The notes below the pieces were generated by a model. That model was not told the DNA's origin. It saw only the letters and a program-made list of their open reading frames with translations, and made no database searches. Below are positions 32,564-46,500 of a stretch of DNA of 64,000 nt, piece by piece (position 1 is the stretch's first letter; every line of letters starts with the position of its first letter). The translations under genes were made by a program, and so were the position numbers. Origin of the DNA: Adiantum capillus-veneris. Taxonomy: Eukaryota; Streptophyta; Polypodiopsida; Polypodiales; Pteridaceae. The stretch is from assembly GCA_014529385.2 (NCBI GenBank), contig CM043947.1, positions 116,980,087 to 117,044,086 of the forward strand. Direction: 5' to 3'.

Positions 32564-34077
32564 TCCCTTCCCACCCCACTTGCTAATTGTTGTGAGAAAC
32601 CTCAGAACTTCATGTTATTGACAAATGTATTTCACCGCAAGAGCAAGAACAATATCCAGGCCTTCATGTTAGCCTAGACTATTTTCCAGGTTCCTAAAAC
32701 ACAAGGTTCACATATTTGTGCATTCCATAATAGAAATTAGATCCCCTTCATTGCTTCAAAAAAGTTTCTGCTGGTCCAAAGCAATTTGCACCAGTCCTCA
32801 GGCTTGAATTTATTCTAGAGAGGGTCTAGATAGGCATCCTCACTAATTCATATTAGTATAGAGTTCCCTAGAGCATATTCCCTACAATAAAAGAATCAAA
32901 ACAAGATTGAACGCTACCCAAGTTGATTGGGGTTGCCACACGATGGCCCCGTAATCAAGTGGCTACCACATGCCTTTTTCTTTAAGTGGGTTACACCATA
33001 CCTCAAAACATGGGTAAGATCATAAACACTCAACAGACAATACAATACACAGGAGTCATTTAATTTGTGGAATAACCTGCCTAGTATCACTTCATCTTAC
33101 CGGTCCTTGGGAGACCATCTCACCACTGTCAGAGTGTATAATTACAACAGTGCAACTTCAAATAAGACCAAAACAGCCCTTGCAACAATCCACCTGTCAG
33201 CTCATAGCTTCTGTTCAAGTTCACTATGATCATCCACTTGTCTGGGAGCTCCTCCCCCACCATGGTAGCTTGTCTGGGTTTGCCAATTATGTGCAGCTGC
33301 CAACTCCAGTGCGAGATCGTATGTGAGCTGCTATTGCCAATACTCAAATGGCACACGATCAATATGCTCAATCCATGAGCACAGACACAGCATGCACACC
33401 TTGGACACCACACCTCACATGTATGAAGATGTATATGGGCATACAAGCAAAGATACATACATGCCCATGCAATCATACACTCACACAGCGCTAATTACAA
33501 AGGAACTTAAAAGGATATGCTAAGTGGACAAACCTCCTTCTCAGTTTTGGCGTAGAAACCTGAGGCGAGCAACCATTGAGGCTTGTGCGCAAACCAAAGA
33601 AGGTGAGGATGTCAGAAGATCACAATGTCAAACGCTACCAGGCAGGGAGGAGGCTGTAGCATAAATCCACCCATTGTGCCGCATTGAGGAAGATCAAATT
33701 TCAGAGATAAATCCATTATGGTACCAGAAATTCCTACAAGTGGATAGGTATCTCCACTTTCTCAACTGATACAAGAACAACATCAAAGACAATGGAAAGC
33801 CAAACACACAAATATGACAATTAAAACATTTCCTTTCTTGATATTTGAACCTATTACAGACTCAGTTAAGCTTGCTGTGCAAGGGTCCGAATCTTGCTGC
33901 GGAGGCTAAAGATCATGGATCTATCGGAACGTGGGCCAATCAATTAAAATTTAGGCATCTGCAACATGCTAAAAGTTACTGCAATGCTCAAAAGCATGCT
34001 AGTGTTAGCATCAAATAAAATTGTGTGTCCAATTTATCCACCAAAAAATTCAGAAAGATTTACTATGTTTATCTGTC
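32564..34077. other. 3' flank of the SR gene, no further gene seen
   Basis: About 1.5 kb between the LINE cluster and the SR stop codon. The part next to 34077 should be the SR 3' UTR (minus strand). No canonical AATAAA was located on that strand close to the stop, so the transcript end is not defined. Only short ORFs lie further left. Confidence 0.5.
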
Positions 34078-35163
34078 TCAAGCAGCATCTGCACTTTGGC
34101 TGCGGCTGCGACTGTAACTGCGGCTGCAGCTGTTATTGACAGCAGCTGGTGGACTGGGACTATGACCATGACTGCCGCTGCGCTCTGGTTTTGGGATGAT
34201 TGGGCTTCGACTGCGGCTGTGGCTAGGGCTGGCCCGTTGTGTCTTGATGGTTGGGCTACGACTGCGGCTTCGGCTTTGCCCCTTGATTGTTGGACTCCTG
34301 TGATTGTGAATCAACTAAGTAAACAGTAGCAAGCCTTATGTTTGGAGGCCTTGAGGAAAACACAAGAATACATACCCATTGGCAGCTGGCGAGGCTTCTC
34401 TTGCACGCCTGGGTGGAGGAGATCGGCTGGGATCTCTCCTTCCAGGAGGGGTCAAGCTACGACGCCGACGAGGAGACAAACTTCTGTGAATGCCTTCCAA
34501 TGTAAGTACAGATACAGTAGATACTTCATACTGTGCTTGAAACATAAAACTTTCATAACCATGCCATAAAGACACTGCAAATCTGTATGTTGCCTACCTT
34601 CGACGGTAGCCAGGGCTGTTGCGCTGCCGTGGACTACGGCTTCGACTGCGGGCACGCCTTCCAGAACCAATCCTCGAACGGCACTCCCGAGCAAAGTGAC
34701 CTACTTCATTGCATTCATAGCACTTCTTCTCCTCTCCACCCCTACCACGCCCACCACCACCACCACCACCACCACCAGAACCACGTGACATTTCAACACG
34801 CCATCCACCTTTACCTGTCCAAGTGCGATAATAAATATGAGAGCAAAACAAGTTGAGCAAATAATGCTCCTGCTTTGACAATCATTCTTAGAAATATACA
34901 GGTAAATCCTAAAATCGCTATATTTTAGGCTTGCCCTCAGAAGCATCTACAAGTGCAATATGACATATCTAAGACGTCCATTTACTCTTTGGCAAGATCG
35001 AAGTTAAGCAAACAAACATCTAGAATTTCCAGCTCTACTAGCTTGCACATTCACTCAACATCAAAATTGCGTACCATTCAAAGATTTGATAGCATCCATG
35101 GCATCTCGTCTGTCATCAAAATCAATAAAAGCATATCCAGGAGGTCTACGAGCAACCCAAACA
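34078..35163 (-). CDS. SR gene coding exons 2-5 cluster
   Basis: Exon 2 (35163-35075) encodes [17 protein letters not shown] and completes the RRM to LN. Exon 3 (34814-34598) encodes the RRM end (GGWRVEMS), the Gly run and the knuckle [14 protein letters not shown]. Exon 4 (34483-34376) encodes [16 protein letters not shown] and SRSPPPRR. Exon 5 (34297-34078) encodes [15 protein letters not shown] and a tail ending [11 protein letters not shown]. For exon 5, an alternative acceptor 15 bp upstream would bring an immediate stop, so 34297 was chosen. Exon 3 ends AG|GT at 34598 and exon 4 ends GG|GTATG at 34376. Confidence 0.92.
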
Positions 35164-35995
35164 CTGCCAAATTGATAAAAGCATAACATGAATTTCAGGC
35201 ATTAATCTATACAAATTGATATGCTTGAAGTGCAGAATATGAAATAACATTACGTTGATTTAACATTCTTTTCTATTAACCAAGGAACTTTCAACTAACA
35301 GTGGAAAAGATCCAGAATTATTCAATAAAAATCACGCTCACCATCACCAATAAACATCCTCAGTACTACCTTCAGTTTTGGTACTCAAGCCTTGTGATGT
35401 GGCAATATGTTTACTTCTACAAAATAGCACTTAACACTAGTAAACTACCTGCTGGCTTCTGTATGTCCACAATATTGCTAATGTGTCCACCAAATGTGTT
35501 AAATATTACAGAGAATCAAGCCTAAAGTAAAAATGCACAATGTTTACTTCTACAAAATAGCACTTAACACTAGTAAACTACCTGCTGGCTTCTGTATGTC
35601 CACAATATTGCTAAATGTGTCCACCAAGTGTGTTAAATATTACAGAGAATCAAGCCCAAAGTAAAAATGCACGCTCATACAACATACAAGGACACAATCC
35701 TGTTGCAAATCTAATCAGATCAATAGCGTATAGCATCGCTGACAAGAGATCCACAAAATTAGCATGTTGAAGCGAACAGAGGGCTTTATGTCTTCTGCCA
35801 AGCACTTCCTCGCGGAAACCAGCTGGAAGACATGCTACTTGGACTTCAGAGCCAAGGATGTTGAGATTTTGTACTGTAGTTTGTGGTTGATGGCCAAACA
35901 CATTATCGCCTGGCACAAGTCTGGATTGTATATTACTTAGACAAAAGAAAAAAATGAAGAAGTGTGAGACCTGCACGTTGAATTCTACTACAGAA

Positions 35996-36042
<47 letters not shown>

Positions 36043-39000
36043 CGTGCCCGCGCTGGTGTGTGCATGCACACGTCTGCCCGTGTGTGTAGCTTTGTTCTAC
36101 GTCTTCTCCACACTTCTACACTCCACAAAGTTGTACTCAAAGACCAGTTAGTGAGCAACAATCAACAGAAGTCTCATGCACAGCTTTCAAAACCAGCAGA
36201 AAAATTGAAAATTTGCTCTATTATCCTCGTATAAAATGAGGATACAGCAGACAAGAGATTATTTGCATGTGTGCTTGTTTGTCTATTGCTACAAAATCAT
36301 TTACAATGATAAACAACTTTTGGAGAGTACATAATAGTGTGTATATGCATGGACATGTGTACAAATAAATGTACATTCATGTATTTGGAAGCTTTGTCAA
36401 TGTGATATTGGGTCATGATGGACCATGTACACATTGTAAATAGTCTTGTTTGCGTGTCGGCACTGATGCACATCTACATACCTGGATAGGGTGTCGGTGC
36501 CTTGGATATGATGCCAAGTGGATTTTCTTGGCTCTAGGGTATGTTTTTGAGCTTTCTAGAATGTAAATAATGCAAGTGGGAAGTATGGGTATGTTCATTT
36601 AGCCCTGGAAGTTTGACAAGTGTGGTAATTGTCTATTTGCAACACTCGATATGCACTGATGCATGAAGGGGTCAAAAATAGAATTTTGGTATGTGGCTTT
36701 CACCTTTACAAGGACCTCAATTACAACAATTACAAGAAATAAAAAAACCGTTACAGTTAATTGCTCTTAAACCATTCTAATAAACCTTGATTATACTAGA
36801 GATCAGGGTCTATCTGAGTTGTCTCCTTCTCAACGCAGCTTATGTCTAGCCTTGAACTCGTGGCTATGCTCCCACCTGTATCGCCCCTGCTGTTTCTTGT
36901 TGCTGTCAGACATTAACAATGACATGAATTGCTGCCTCTGAAGGGCTTGCTAGAAAAAGTACTCAGGACCAAGGTTCCCCTCTCTCTTAGACATGACGGA
37001 TCACTACTAACGCTACAGTTAGATTGTTGATAATATTCTAAGAGTGGCTTTCTTCTCCTCCAGTTTCAATACAATTCACATGTGAGACCACAAGATTCTA
37101 CATTCAAGCTATGGAAGACCAAGGGATGTGCTTCGATGCAAACACAATGCAAATGTGTCAAGCCTTTGTCATGTTTATGCAACAGCAACAAGTTGCTAAA
37201 AGGATGGAACTTTCTTCAACCAAATCCCTTCAATCAGTGGTGAAGAAATGGATCGATTTAATGGTAAAAATGTATATAAATACTTGAGGAATTATCCTAA
37301 AGAAATGGAGTTCAACAAGGTGCCTGCAGTTGACATGGCGACAAGTTTTGAGCTTGTAGTCGTTCTTGAGCTTCCAACACGTGTAAGGGAGATAAGAGGT
37401 GTGCATGGCCAACATTGGGAAGCTTTTAAAAAAGCTCCTAAGTAAGAATATTTCATGGAGGACTCCAAATGAGTAACAAAGAGCACTTTCTTGGAATGGG
37501 TTGCTCTCAAAAGGGAAGAACTATCTCCTATGGATCTGTTAAGGGAGTCCGAGCGACGATATGCACAGCTGTCAACAACAAAGCAGGTTACCTTGGATGT
37601 TGAGAAGGTTAAATTGTTTCTACAAGCTACAGGTACAGAATCCAAGAGAAATTAGAGCTACTTTTAGAAGACAAGAATATTGAACATGGCTTGAAGATAG
37701 AATGGAGGATGTTGAAGACGCAGCTTCAGTCCTTGCAAAGAGGCAACGTAGACGGGATTAAATGGCGATAAACAATGTCAATCCTACTTGTACTAGTCCA
37801 GAGAATATAGCCAAGCCACCTACTATGAATCAAAGGATTGATGAGGCTTCCATGCTAGATGAACTTGTCAAAGGTATGCATGAGATGAAACTCAAACTTG
37901 CAAGATTGGAAGATAAAGGACAACCATCAGGACAAAAGTTTCAAGGTAAAAAAGGTTTTGTGCACAGGTGTATATGGTGTGATAGCACTGATCATGGTAG
38001 AACGGATTGTGATACCTTCAATGATGCTTTGGGACGACCTTGTCTTTTTTTTTACTGGTAAAATTCACTTGAAGGAAACAGATTTGCCATTGGAAACAAT
38101 TTTGGAAAAGGAGGTATGCGCAAGCTAATGGAGGATATGGCAACCACTCATGCCATCTTTGTAGTAAAAGCAGCTACCTATGGGGTACCAATTGAATATA
38201 CCACAGAGAAAGGGTTAAAACATGTTAGTTGAAGATGTTTGTGAAGAGTATGATGGTCTTTGGCCATATGCAGTTTCATTGGCTAATGAAGAGAAAGTGA
38301 CTAAAGAAGTGCTTCATTAAACAAGCAATAGTATACGTCAAGCAGCAAGATGGGATGATCCAGTGGACTCATTATCAATGCATGCTTATATTGCCAAAAG
38401 TCAAAAATAATCAAGCAATTGTAGGAGAAAAGCGCAGGCGTGATAATGGGGATAAAGGACCTCCAAAGTGGACAACAGAAGTGGAGGAAGAAAGGAATCA
38501 ATGCCTTCTCAAGAGGCTTCAACGTCACAAGTGCCTCCTCCGTCTGAAGTGCCTACGGAGGAAGCATCGACAAAAAAGGAGGAGGAGTAAGCAAAACCTA
38601 AAGCAAAGGGCCTTGCTTACAAATTACAATCCAACATAGAAGCTGCTACAAACTTGAAGGTATTGGAAGAAAGGATCTTGTACAGATTGAGTTTACATTG
38701 GTTAAAGTAAAGTCTCCCGAAGATTAGTCTGTGACCTTCCTTGAACAAAGAGCGGAAATCCTTGGATGGTCAAGACTCGTAGCGGTATGAAGACCTCCAC
38801 CAATCAAGAAGGCAAGCAAGTTCCACATATGGATCCTCCCATTAGCCCTCCCCCTACCCCTCCTCTTTGCCACCAAATGCCATGGATGGTTTAATGCGCG
38901 TGATGATGGAGGAGATGATACAGCAAGACAAAACTCGACGACAAGAGTGTATGGAAGCGGAGAAGGCACATCGATTAGAGCGTGCGAAAGCAGCAGTGCG

Positions 39001-40527
39001 ATTGGCGGCCAAAGCCGAGGCTTGTAGGCTAGAAAGGGCAGCCATGTGTGATCTTTTCACATGTCTGGCGATCCGATCCGATCCGATACCCCACCTTCAT
39101 AGATGGATTATGAGAAGCTTGCCAAGACCATCACGAAGGCAACCAATGCTACACGTATGGCCCATGAACCAATACCCGAGAAGATTACGTTCAGTAAGCA
39201 TGACGGTAGGATGGATGCTATTGTCATGTATTCTTAGTTACATCAATTTGTATCCTATTTTGCGGTTGTTTAAAAGTACAAAGTTCTCTTGGCTTCCATG
39301 CATCTCACTGGTGATGCCATCACCTGGGAGGATGAGTGGATGGAGAAGGAGGACGACGCCCACAAGGCGGCTCATTCCAAGTCTCTTCTCGTTCCCCCTC
39401 TCGAGCTTAGTTAAAAATAGTTCGAGGAGGATATAAAGACTCTCTTCTTACCTCCACAGTACCTGAAGCAAATGAAGGAGGATTTTCGGGCTTTGTCTCA
39501 ACAACGTAAACCTATGATGTCGTATGCTAAAGTGTGTCTCAATTAGGGACATTGTCTCCGATTTCTTCTTTAGGAGGCTTCGCCCTCCCAAGGTACAGTC
39601 ATTTGGGTTACCAGTTCTCTTTGTTCATAAGAAACCAAACTCATTTCAGTTTTGTGTGGATTTTAGGGCACTCGAGACAAGGATGGTCAAATTCAGGAAG
39701 CCGAGACCTCACATGGCCTTTCCTTTGGAGCGTCTACAAGGAGCACACCGAGTTTCCAAAGTAAACCTGACGAGTTGCCACTGTCACCAACTGCTAACGT
39801 GTTAAGCCACTGAAGAACGGTGCCAACCTGCACATCCCGGCCGAGGAGCCTAAACCCTAAGAAGCAGTAGAAGAAGCACAAGCAGCAAAAGAAGTTTTAC
39901 CAACTTGCAAAGTATTGCGAAGTGACCTATTTTTAAAGAGGAGTTCCCACCAACTTATGGGATCCCGTCCGATGTAGCCCAAGTGACATTAAAGTAAAGC
40001 GGAACCCACAAACACACACTATTTCCCCTACGTAAATTGCTAATGACGTGGCAGCTGTACGGCCATCCCAACATTTGCGCTGACCTGCTACGTGGCAACC
40101 CGTACGGAATTCCGCGTTTCACGTTGGTGAGTGAAGACGTGGCAGCCTGTACGGAATTTCCCTCAATTTGCCCTTATGCTTTTAGGGGCCAGATGCTTTT
40201 AGAACTTGAAGCCTTTCATGTAACTGCTTTTCATGGCCAAGGGCCTTTAAATATGAGCCATGTCACAAACTGGTGACATGGATGGATTGCTAGCTGCCTG
40301 TGTGTACACACACACACCTACATGGACCTCGAGAGGCAGACAAGTCGGGAATGCTGACGTGGCTGCTATACGGCAGTTTCTGTAAATCACGAAAATGCTG
40401 CCACGTGGCTAGGCTGTACGGATTCCGCCTTTTACAATGTGAATTGCGCCAGCTTTTTATCATTGTTTTGTCTACGCAATGCAGCCAGAGAAGAGAAAGC
40501 CTCTTTGCTTTATTTTCATTAAAGCAT

Positions 40528-40590
<63 letters not shown>

Positions 40591-43500
40591 CTTTTGCTTT
40601 ATTTTCAAAGCTCTTAAATTTTCAGCTTTTGAAGCTTTTGGGGCTCTGCTTTTTAGCATCCCATGTAAATTCTTTAAATTGGCCTATGGGCTCCCACTCT
40701 GGAGAGCATCTGGTCGCAGAGTCTGAGAGTGAGACCCAAAGGCCCCCTTGTACTTTGAGTTGCAGATTAATATAAAAAGAAATACCGAAACAGGCGCCAG
40801 TCTTAAAGGTCAATATCTCTAGGCACGGAACTCTGCCAGGCAAGTGTCGAATAAATTGTGAACTGTGAACTGTTTTGAAGTGGTTATTTGGTGCTGTCGC
40901 GGTAGATTCTTGACTTGGAGTGTCCAAGTCTGTTACAGTGGTATCAGAGCACGGCCGATTTCTCTTCTACGGAAAATCCGATCTCAATTTTTTTTCACGG
41001 GCACCAGTGGCTTCAGGCAAAGATCAATCGACTCCCTCTACATCCGGAGATGCGGGAAGGGATCACAACAAAGATTCTGGCAAGGAGTATGGCCCGCCTC
41101 GGCCTACTCAGGCGGAGCGTCGAGAGATGGAGCGACGTCAATTGATCAGCGATGCAACAAAGATGATGCTCAATTTTGCGAAGGACCCAAAATTTGCAAA
41201 ATATATGAGCGAGACTTCTTTTCAAGAGGTGCATGCGCAGTGGCAGAAAACCACACGACCACCCCCAAAACCCGCTCTCAAGAAACCTTCTGCTCACAAG
41301 AAATATACAGAGAAGGAATTAGAAGAGGTGGTTGATGCACGAATTGCTCAGCTTTTTGACATGCAAAACAAAGCTAAAAAGCACGGCCAAAAGCAAAAGA
41401 AAGGTACTGACTTCCCGGGCTATTTGGGTCGTCAATAGACATTTGAAAAGGCAAAGAAACAAAAGAAGCGTGTTCAATTTGAAGGAGTACCCAGTTCTTC
41501 TTCTTCTTCTTCTTCTTCTTCATCTGACAATTCTTCTAGCTCATCTGACTCCCGCGAAGAAGACCGGAAAAGCAAAAAGCAACCCTTCGGAAAGGGCAAG
41601 AAAAAGGCAAAGAAGTCTAAATCTCGCCCCATGAGTGACAGTTCTACAGAGGACCTGTCTACAAACAGTTCAGACTCTAATGACAACAACTTTTATGCAA
41701 AGAAGAAGAATTTTTATAAAGCCAACCAGTATGACTTTCTGGAAGACAAAAGCAAGAAAGTCCGAGAGTTTAGGGAAGGTGGACAGTCAATTAAATTTGA
41801 CACGTTTTCTGGTTATAGAGATGCTTCGAAGGCTTTGTCTTTTGTACAGCAGTTTGACATCGTTTTCGCGGGAGGGCGTTACTCAGAGCACTCTAAGATT
41901 CGAAGAGCTGCCTCTTACTTTAAGGGGAATGCTCGAACTTGGTGGTCCACGCTTCTATTAAGCAAGACTGCGCCAGTTAAATGGCTGAAATTCAAGAGGC
42001 TTTTTATTTCTTCTTGGTTGACTCGAGAGTATGAACGCGATATACGAACTGCTTGGAACCATCTTCGGATGACCAAGAAAGATACAGAGGAGGCTTATTG
42101 CAAGAAATTTTGGAGCTCTTTTCTACCCGCCTCTTCATTTAAGAAGATCTCGTTCAAGGAACAGATTGAGCGGTTTACCTTGGGTCTACCTACAGAGATC
42201 CGAGATCACTGCTTGGAACAGAAGTTAGCTTCTATTCAGGAGTTGATGAGTCATGCGACACGGGGTTTTGCCATTCACTCTGGCAGTCTGACCTACCCCA
42301 CCGATGAGATCATGACACAAAGAGCCGAACAGACTTCAACAAATGAAAGTAGAAAGAGAAAGAGCAACCCAGAAAAGAAAGATGCACGACCCAAGCTTGC
42401 TCCTCAGGAGAGAGCTCTCTTCATCAGGGAGGGGAAGTGCTCTGGATGCGGGGAACTGGACAAATCTCCGCGAAGTGCCCTAAAAAGGCACAGAAAGAAC
42501 AGAATGACAAGGACGACGAAAGGCCTGAGAGTTCAAGAGCAGCTGAGGAACATGGAAGAAAAGACAAAATGAAAACAGGACTGATTCCAAATTGCGTGGG
42601 TACCGATCCCAGCACGTTGGACGAGAGTACAGAACTTTGTCGAGCTTGGGGCAAAGTGAAAGACCAAGAGGCCCTGATCTTCTTTAATGGAGGAGCCAAG
42701 GCCAACTTCATTTCACCGGAATTGGCGGCGCGGCTCGAGATCACTCCCGATCGGATAGGACCACTTGCGGAGGCACTTCTAGCGGCACCCAACAAGGACA
42801 TAGCCATTACACCTGTCATTAGCAAACTTCGGTTGCATTGTCAAGGGTATTTGGGGCATGAGGCCTTTTACATAATGCCTTTGGAAGGTTGTGATGTTCT
42901 CTTGGGAATTCCCTGGTACCACAAGAACAACGCCGTGGTCGACTATCGGGCAAGGAAAGCGACATTGACTACAGAGAAGGGCAGAACCATTGTACTCAAT
43001 ATAAAACTTAAGGGCGAGTCTGTCCCTATTGTATCGGCCTCGGCCATTTCTAAATTAATGAAATCCAGTTTGTTTGTTTACTCGATCTTTATGAAAGAGT
43101 TGAGTGATGAGGATAGGACAAATATGTCTAAACTTGATAAAGAACGCCAAGATTTGCTCCACTCTCATGACGATTGCTTCTCTGAGGGCCTGCCAGGCCA
43201 GTTACCACCCGCTCGTCCTGAAGATCATACCATTGATCTGATTCCTGGAAGTACACCACCGAACCGGCCACCTTATCGTGTGAGCCGAGCACAGAACAGA
43301 GAGATTATGAACCAAGTGAAAGACCTTTTGGAAAAGGGTCTTGTCCAGCCTAGTACTTCACCTATAAGGTGCAGCGGAAGTGAATGTTGAACTTTGCTCA
43401 AGATGAGTGCTCCGGACTGTGCTCAAGGGTTCCTTTTACTTACGGGAGGGAGAGCCTTCCGTTCCTTTAGTGGGCGAGTGCGATGGACACAAACAAAGTG

Positions 43501-46500
43501 AATGGACACGGTGAATAGAAGTGCATGAGACTGAGAGATAGAGAGAGAAGAGAATACGACACCAAAGACGTCGTAAAACCCTCCTCCAAGGGCCCCACTC
43601 TCGATGGCTAGTGGTCTACTATTGATTGCACAATCTGGTATAAGATGCTGATGCAAATCTAATGGGGCTATGTCAAGGCCGACAGTGGTGCCGACGATGA
43701 CGAGACCGTGGCTGAAAACTGAATGCTGCTATGACGACGGCGACGATGACGACGACGCTATCTGCTACTGTGCCTTCATGTGCAACAAACGCTGTTTTTC
43801 TTATGGCTGAAAATGTTGGACTGTTGTCATACAAATTGCTGCTCTGCTGCCGTCCAGAATTGCTGCTCTTGCTAGGTTTCAAGTGCTGAATTTGCAGGTG
43901 CAAAAACGTTCTGGTATGGTGCTGGAGTGCTGGTGCAAAATGCTGATGAAGGCTGCCAGAAACACTGAGGTTGTTGTCCCAAAAACGCTGGCTGAGGCTG
44001 TCCAAAAACGCTGAAGTTTCTGGTCTTTGGAACCGCTGATTTGACCTGCTTGAAAACGCTGGTACAGGAGCTGCAATGGCGTTGTCCAAGGCTGAAAACG
44101 CTGATGCACCAATGCTGAAAAACGCTGGTACAAGGGGACTGAAAACGCTGGCCTGATGTGAGGGAAAAACGCCAGGCTGAGGGTTCTTGTTCTTGCTTGA
44201 GAATTGGCCTCTGAGCAATGCTCCTGCTGCCTCTTCTGCCAGAAAGTGCTAACTCTGGTTTGCTTATATATTATCTTAGCAAAATTGCCCTACCTAGTTC
44301 CCAACAAAAGTCACTTAATAAATAAGTGAAAAATGTCAAAAATAGGTCTAATGCACTGAAAAATTCCCCTGATGGATTCTAATGGGAATACTGATGATCA
44401 TGTTGTGTGCAACCGGAGGATATGCATCTACTCTACGTGACTGGTCATGCACGGTCTGCGAACAAACTCACAAAAGTGCCGGATCACTTCCTATTCTAGA
44501 CTGACTTGACTGAACTGAACCCTGGTCATGCTGTAGCTTGTCCACGGACACATAGGGTTGGATGTGTCACGTGACATCACCGTATTTCTCTCCAGTGTTG
44601 TTGGTTCTGAAGAAAGACGAATCTTGGAGAATGTGCATCGATTATAGAGCTCTCAACAAAATCACCATCAAGAACAGATTTCCGATTCCTAGGATCGATG
44701 ATATACTCGACAGATTATAGAGATCCTCGTGTTTTAGCAAGATTGATCTGAGAGTGGATATCATCAGATCCGAATCGCACCGGGAGATTCTACAAAACAG
44801 CCTTTCGGACAACTATTGGGTTATTTGAGTTTTTGGTGATGCCTTTTGGCTTAACCAATGCTCCTGCGACATTTAACCGGATGATGGACAAGATTTTTCG
44901 AGAGTACAAGCTATTTGTTGGCACTTTCTTTGACGATATCATTGTTTTCTCCAAGAATGAGGCAGAACATAGAGATCATCTGCTTCAAGTCTTTCAGGCA
45001 TTACGAGATCACAAGTTAGTGATTAATGCAAAGAAAAGTGAATTTTTCCTCCCAGGGATGCACTTTTTGGGACACATTGTGTCATCAGCAGGAGTGCAAA
45101 TGGATCCGGCCAAGATAGAGACTATCTGTGATTGGCACGATTTGAAGAATGTCCATGAAATTAGAAGCTTCTTGGGACTGTGTTCGTACTACAGGCGGTT
45201 CATTCGAAAGTTTGCAGAGGTTGCTTCCCCTTTGCATATCTTGACACAGAAAGGAGTCCCTTTCTCGTGGCGACCCACAAAGGTGACTGCCTTTCAAACT
45301 TCGAAAGAGAAATTGTCTACGGGACCAATTTTGACTTTGCCGGACTTGCAGAAGTCATTTGAAGTATATTGTGATGCTTGTGGTCGTAGTCTAGGTGCGG
45401 TCTTAATGTAAGAAGGCCATGTCATTGCTTACGAGAGCCGATTGTTCTCAAGGCCGGAATTGACAGCATAGATTTATGAGAAAGAGCTTTTGGCGGTTAT
45501 CCATGCTCTAACTCAGTGGCGGCATTACCTACTCGGAGCGGATTTTACTGTCTTTACAGACCATCAGAGTTTACACTACTTCTTGTCACAGAAGCAACTA
45601 TCGAAAAGGCAGATGCGGTGGGCGAACATCTTGTCACAGTTTCACTCCCAGATTGTCCATGTTCAGGGACAGAAGAATTTGGTGGTAGATGCTTTGTCTC
45701 GAAAGCCATTGGTTCTAGCTATTTCCGCAATACATCATAGGAGCCAAAAAGGATATGGTCAACCAATATGCCACAGATGCAAATTTTGCAGACGTTTTCA
45801 CACGGATACGGGATGGGGAGACAGTAGCGGGATATTCCATTCGGGATGGCTACTTGATGAGGAAAACCATGTTGTGCGTTACACAACCGTTGAGGGAAAA
45901 GGTTATGACTGAATGCCACTCTCCACCTTTTACGGGTTACCGCGGCATTGCTATCACCATGAAAGGGGTAGGGAGATACTTCTTTTGGCCGAGACTCAAG
46001 AAGGATGTGGAAGAGTTTGTGCACAGTTGCTTGGTATGCGAGAAGGTCAAGTTTGACAGGCATAAAGCACAGGGATTGTTACCTTTGCCCATACCCACCT
46101 GCCCCTGTGAAAGTATTGCAATGGATTTCATTTTTGATCTCCCGAGAACACAGAGTGGTCACGATGGTATCTGGACTGTTATTGACAGATTTAGCAAGCG
46201 GGCTCATTTCATTCCAGTGAAGAAAACAACCAAGCCGGATCACTTTGCGAGACTATTTGTGGCCCAGATTTTCAAATTACATGGCATGCCTAATAGTCTC
46301 CAACAGGGACCCCAGATTTACAAGTTTGTTTCGGAAGGCAATTTGGGAGAACATCGGCATGCGGTTGCAGTTCTCGTCATCTTTCCACCTGTAGACTAAC
46401 GGGCAATCTGAGATTGCCAATTCAGTGGTTTTAGATTTAATGAGTCTTATATCTTGGATCAAAAGACTCGATGGGAAAAGTATCTACCTCTGGTGGAATT

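Noticed and set aside
34021-34329. Plus-strand ORF rich in Ala and Thr
   Set aside because: Antisense shadow of SR exon 5; the minus strand encodes the RS domain with correct splice phases.
43673-44218. Minus-strand ORF of 181 codons
   Set aside because: Lies wholly in the solo LTR and reflects its AAAACGCTG repeats; no domain and no matching coding signal in the other LTR copies.
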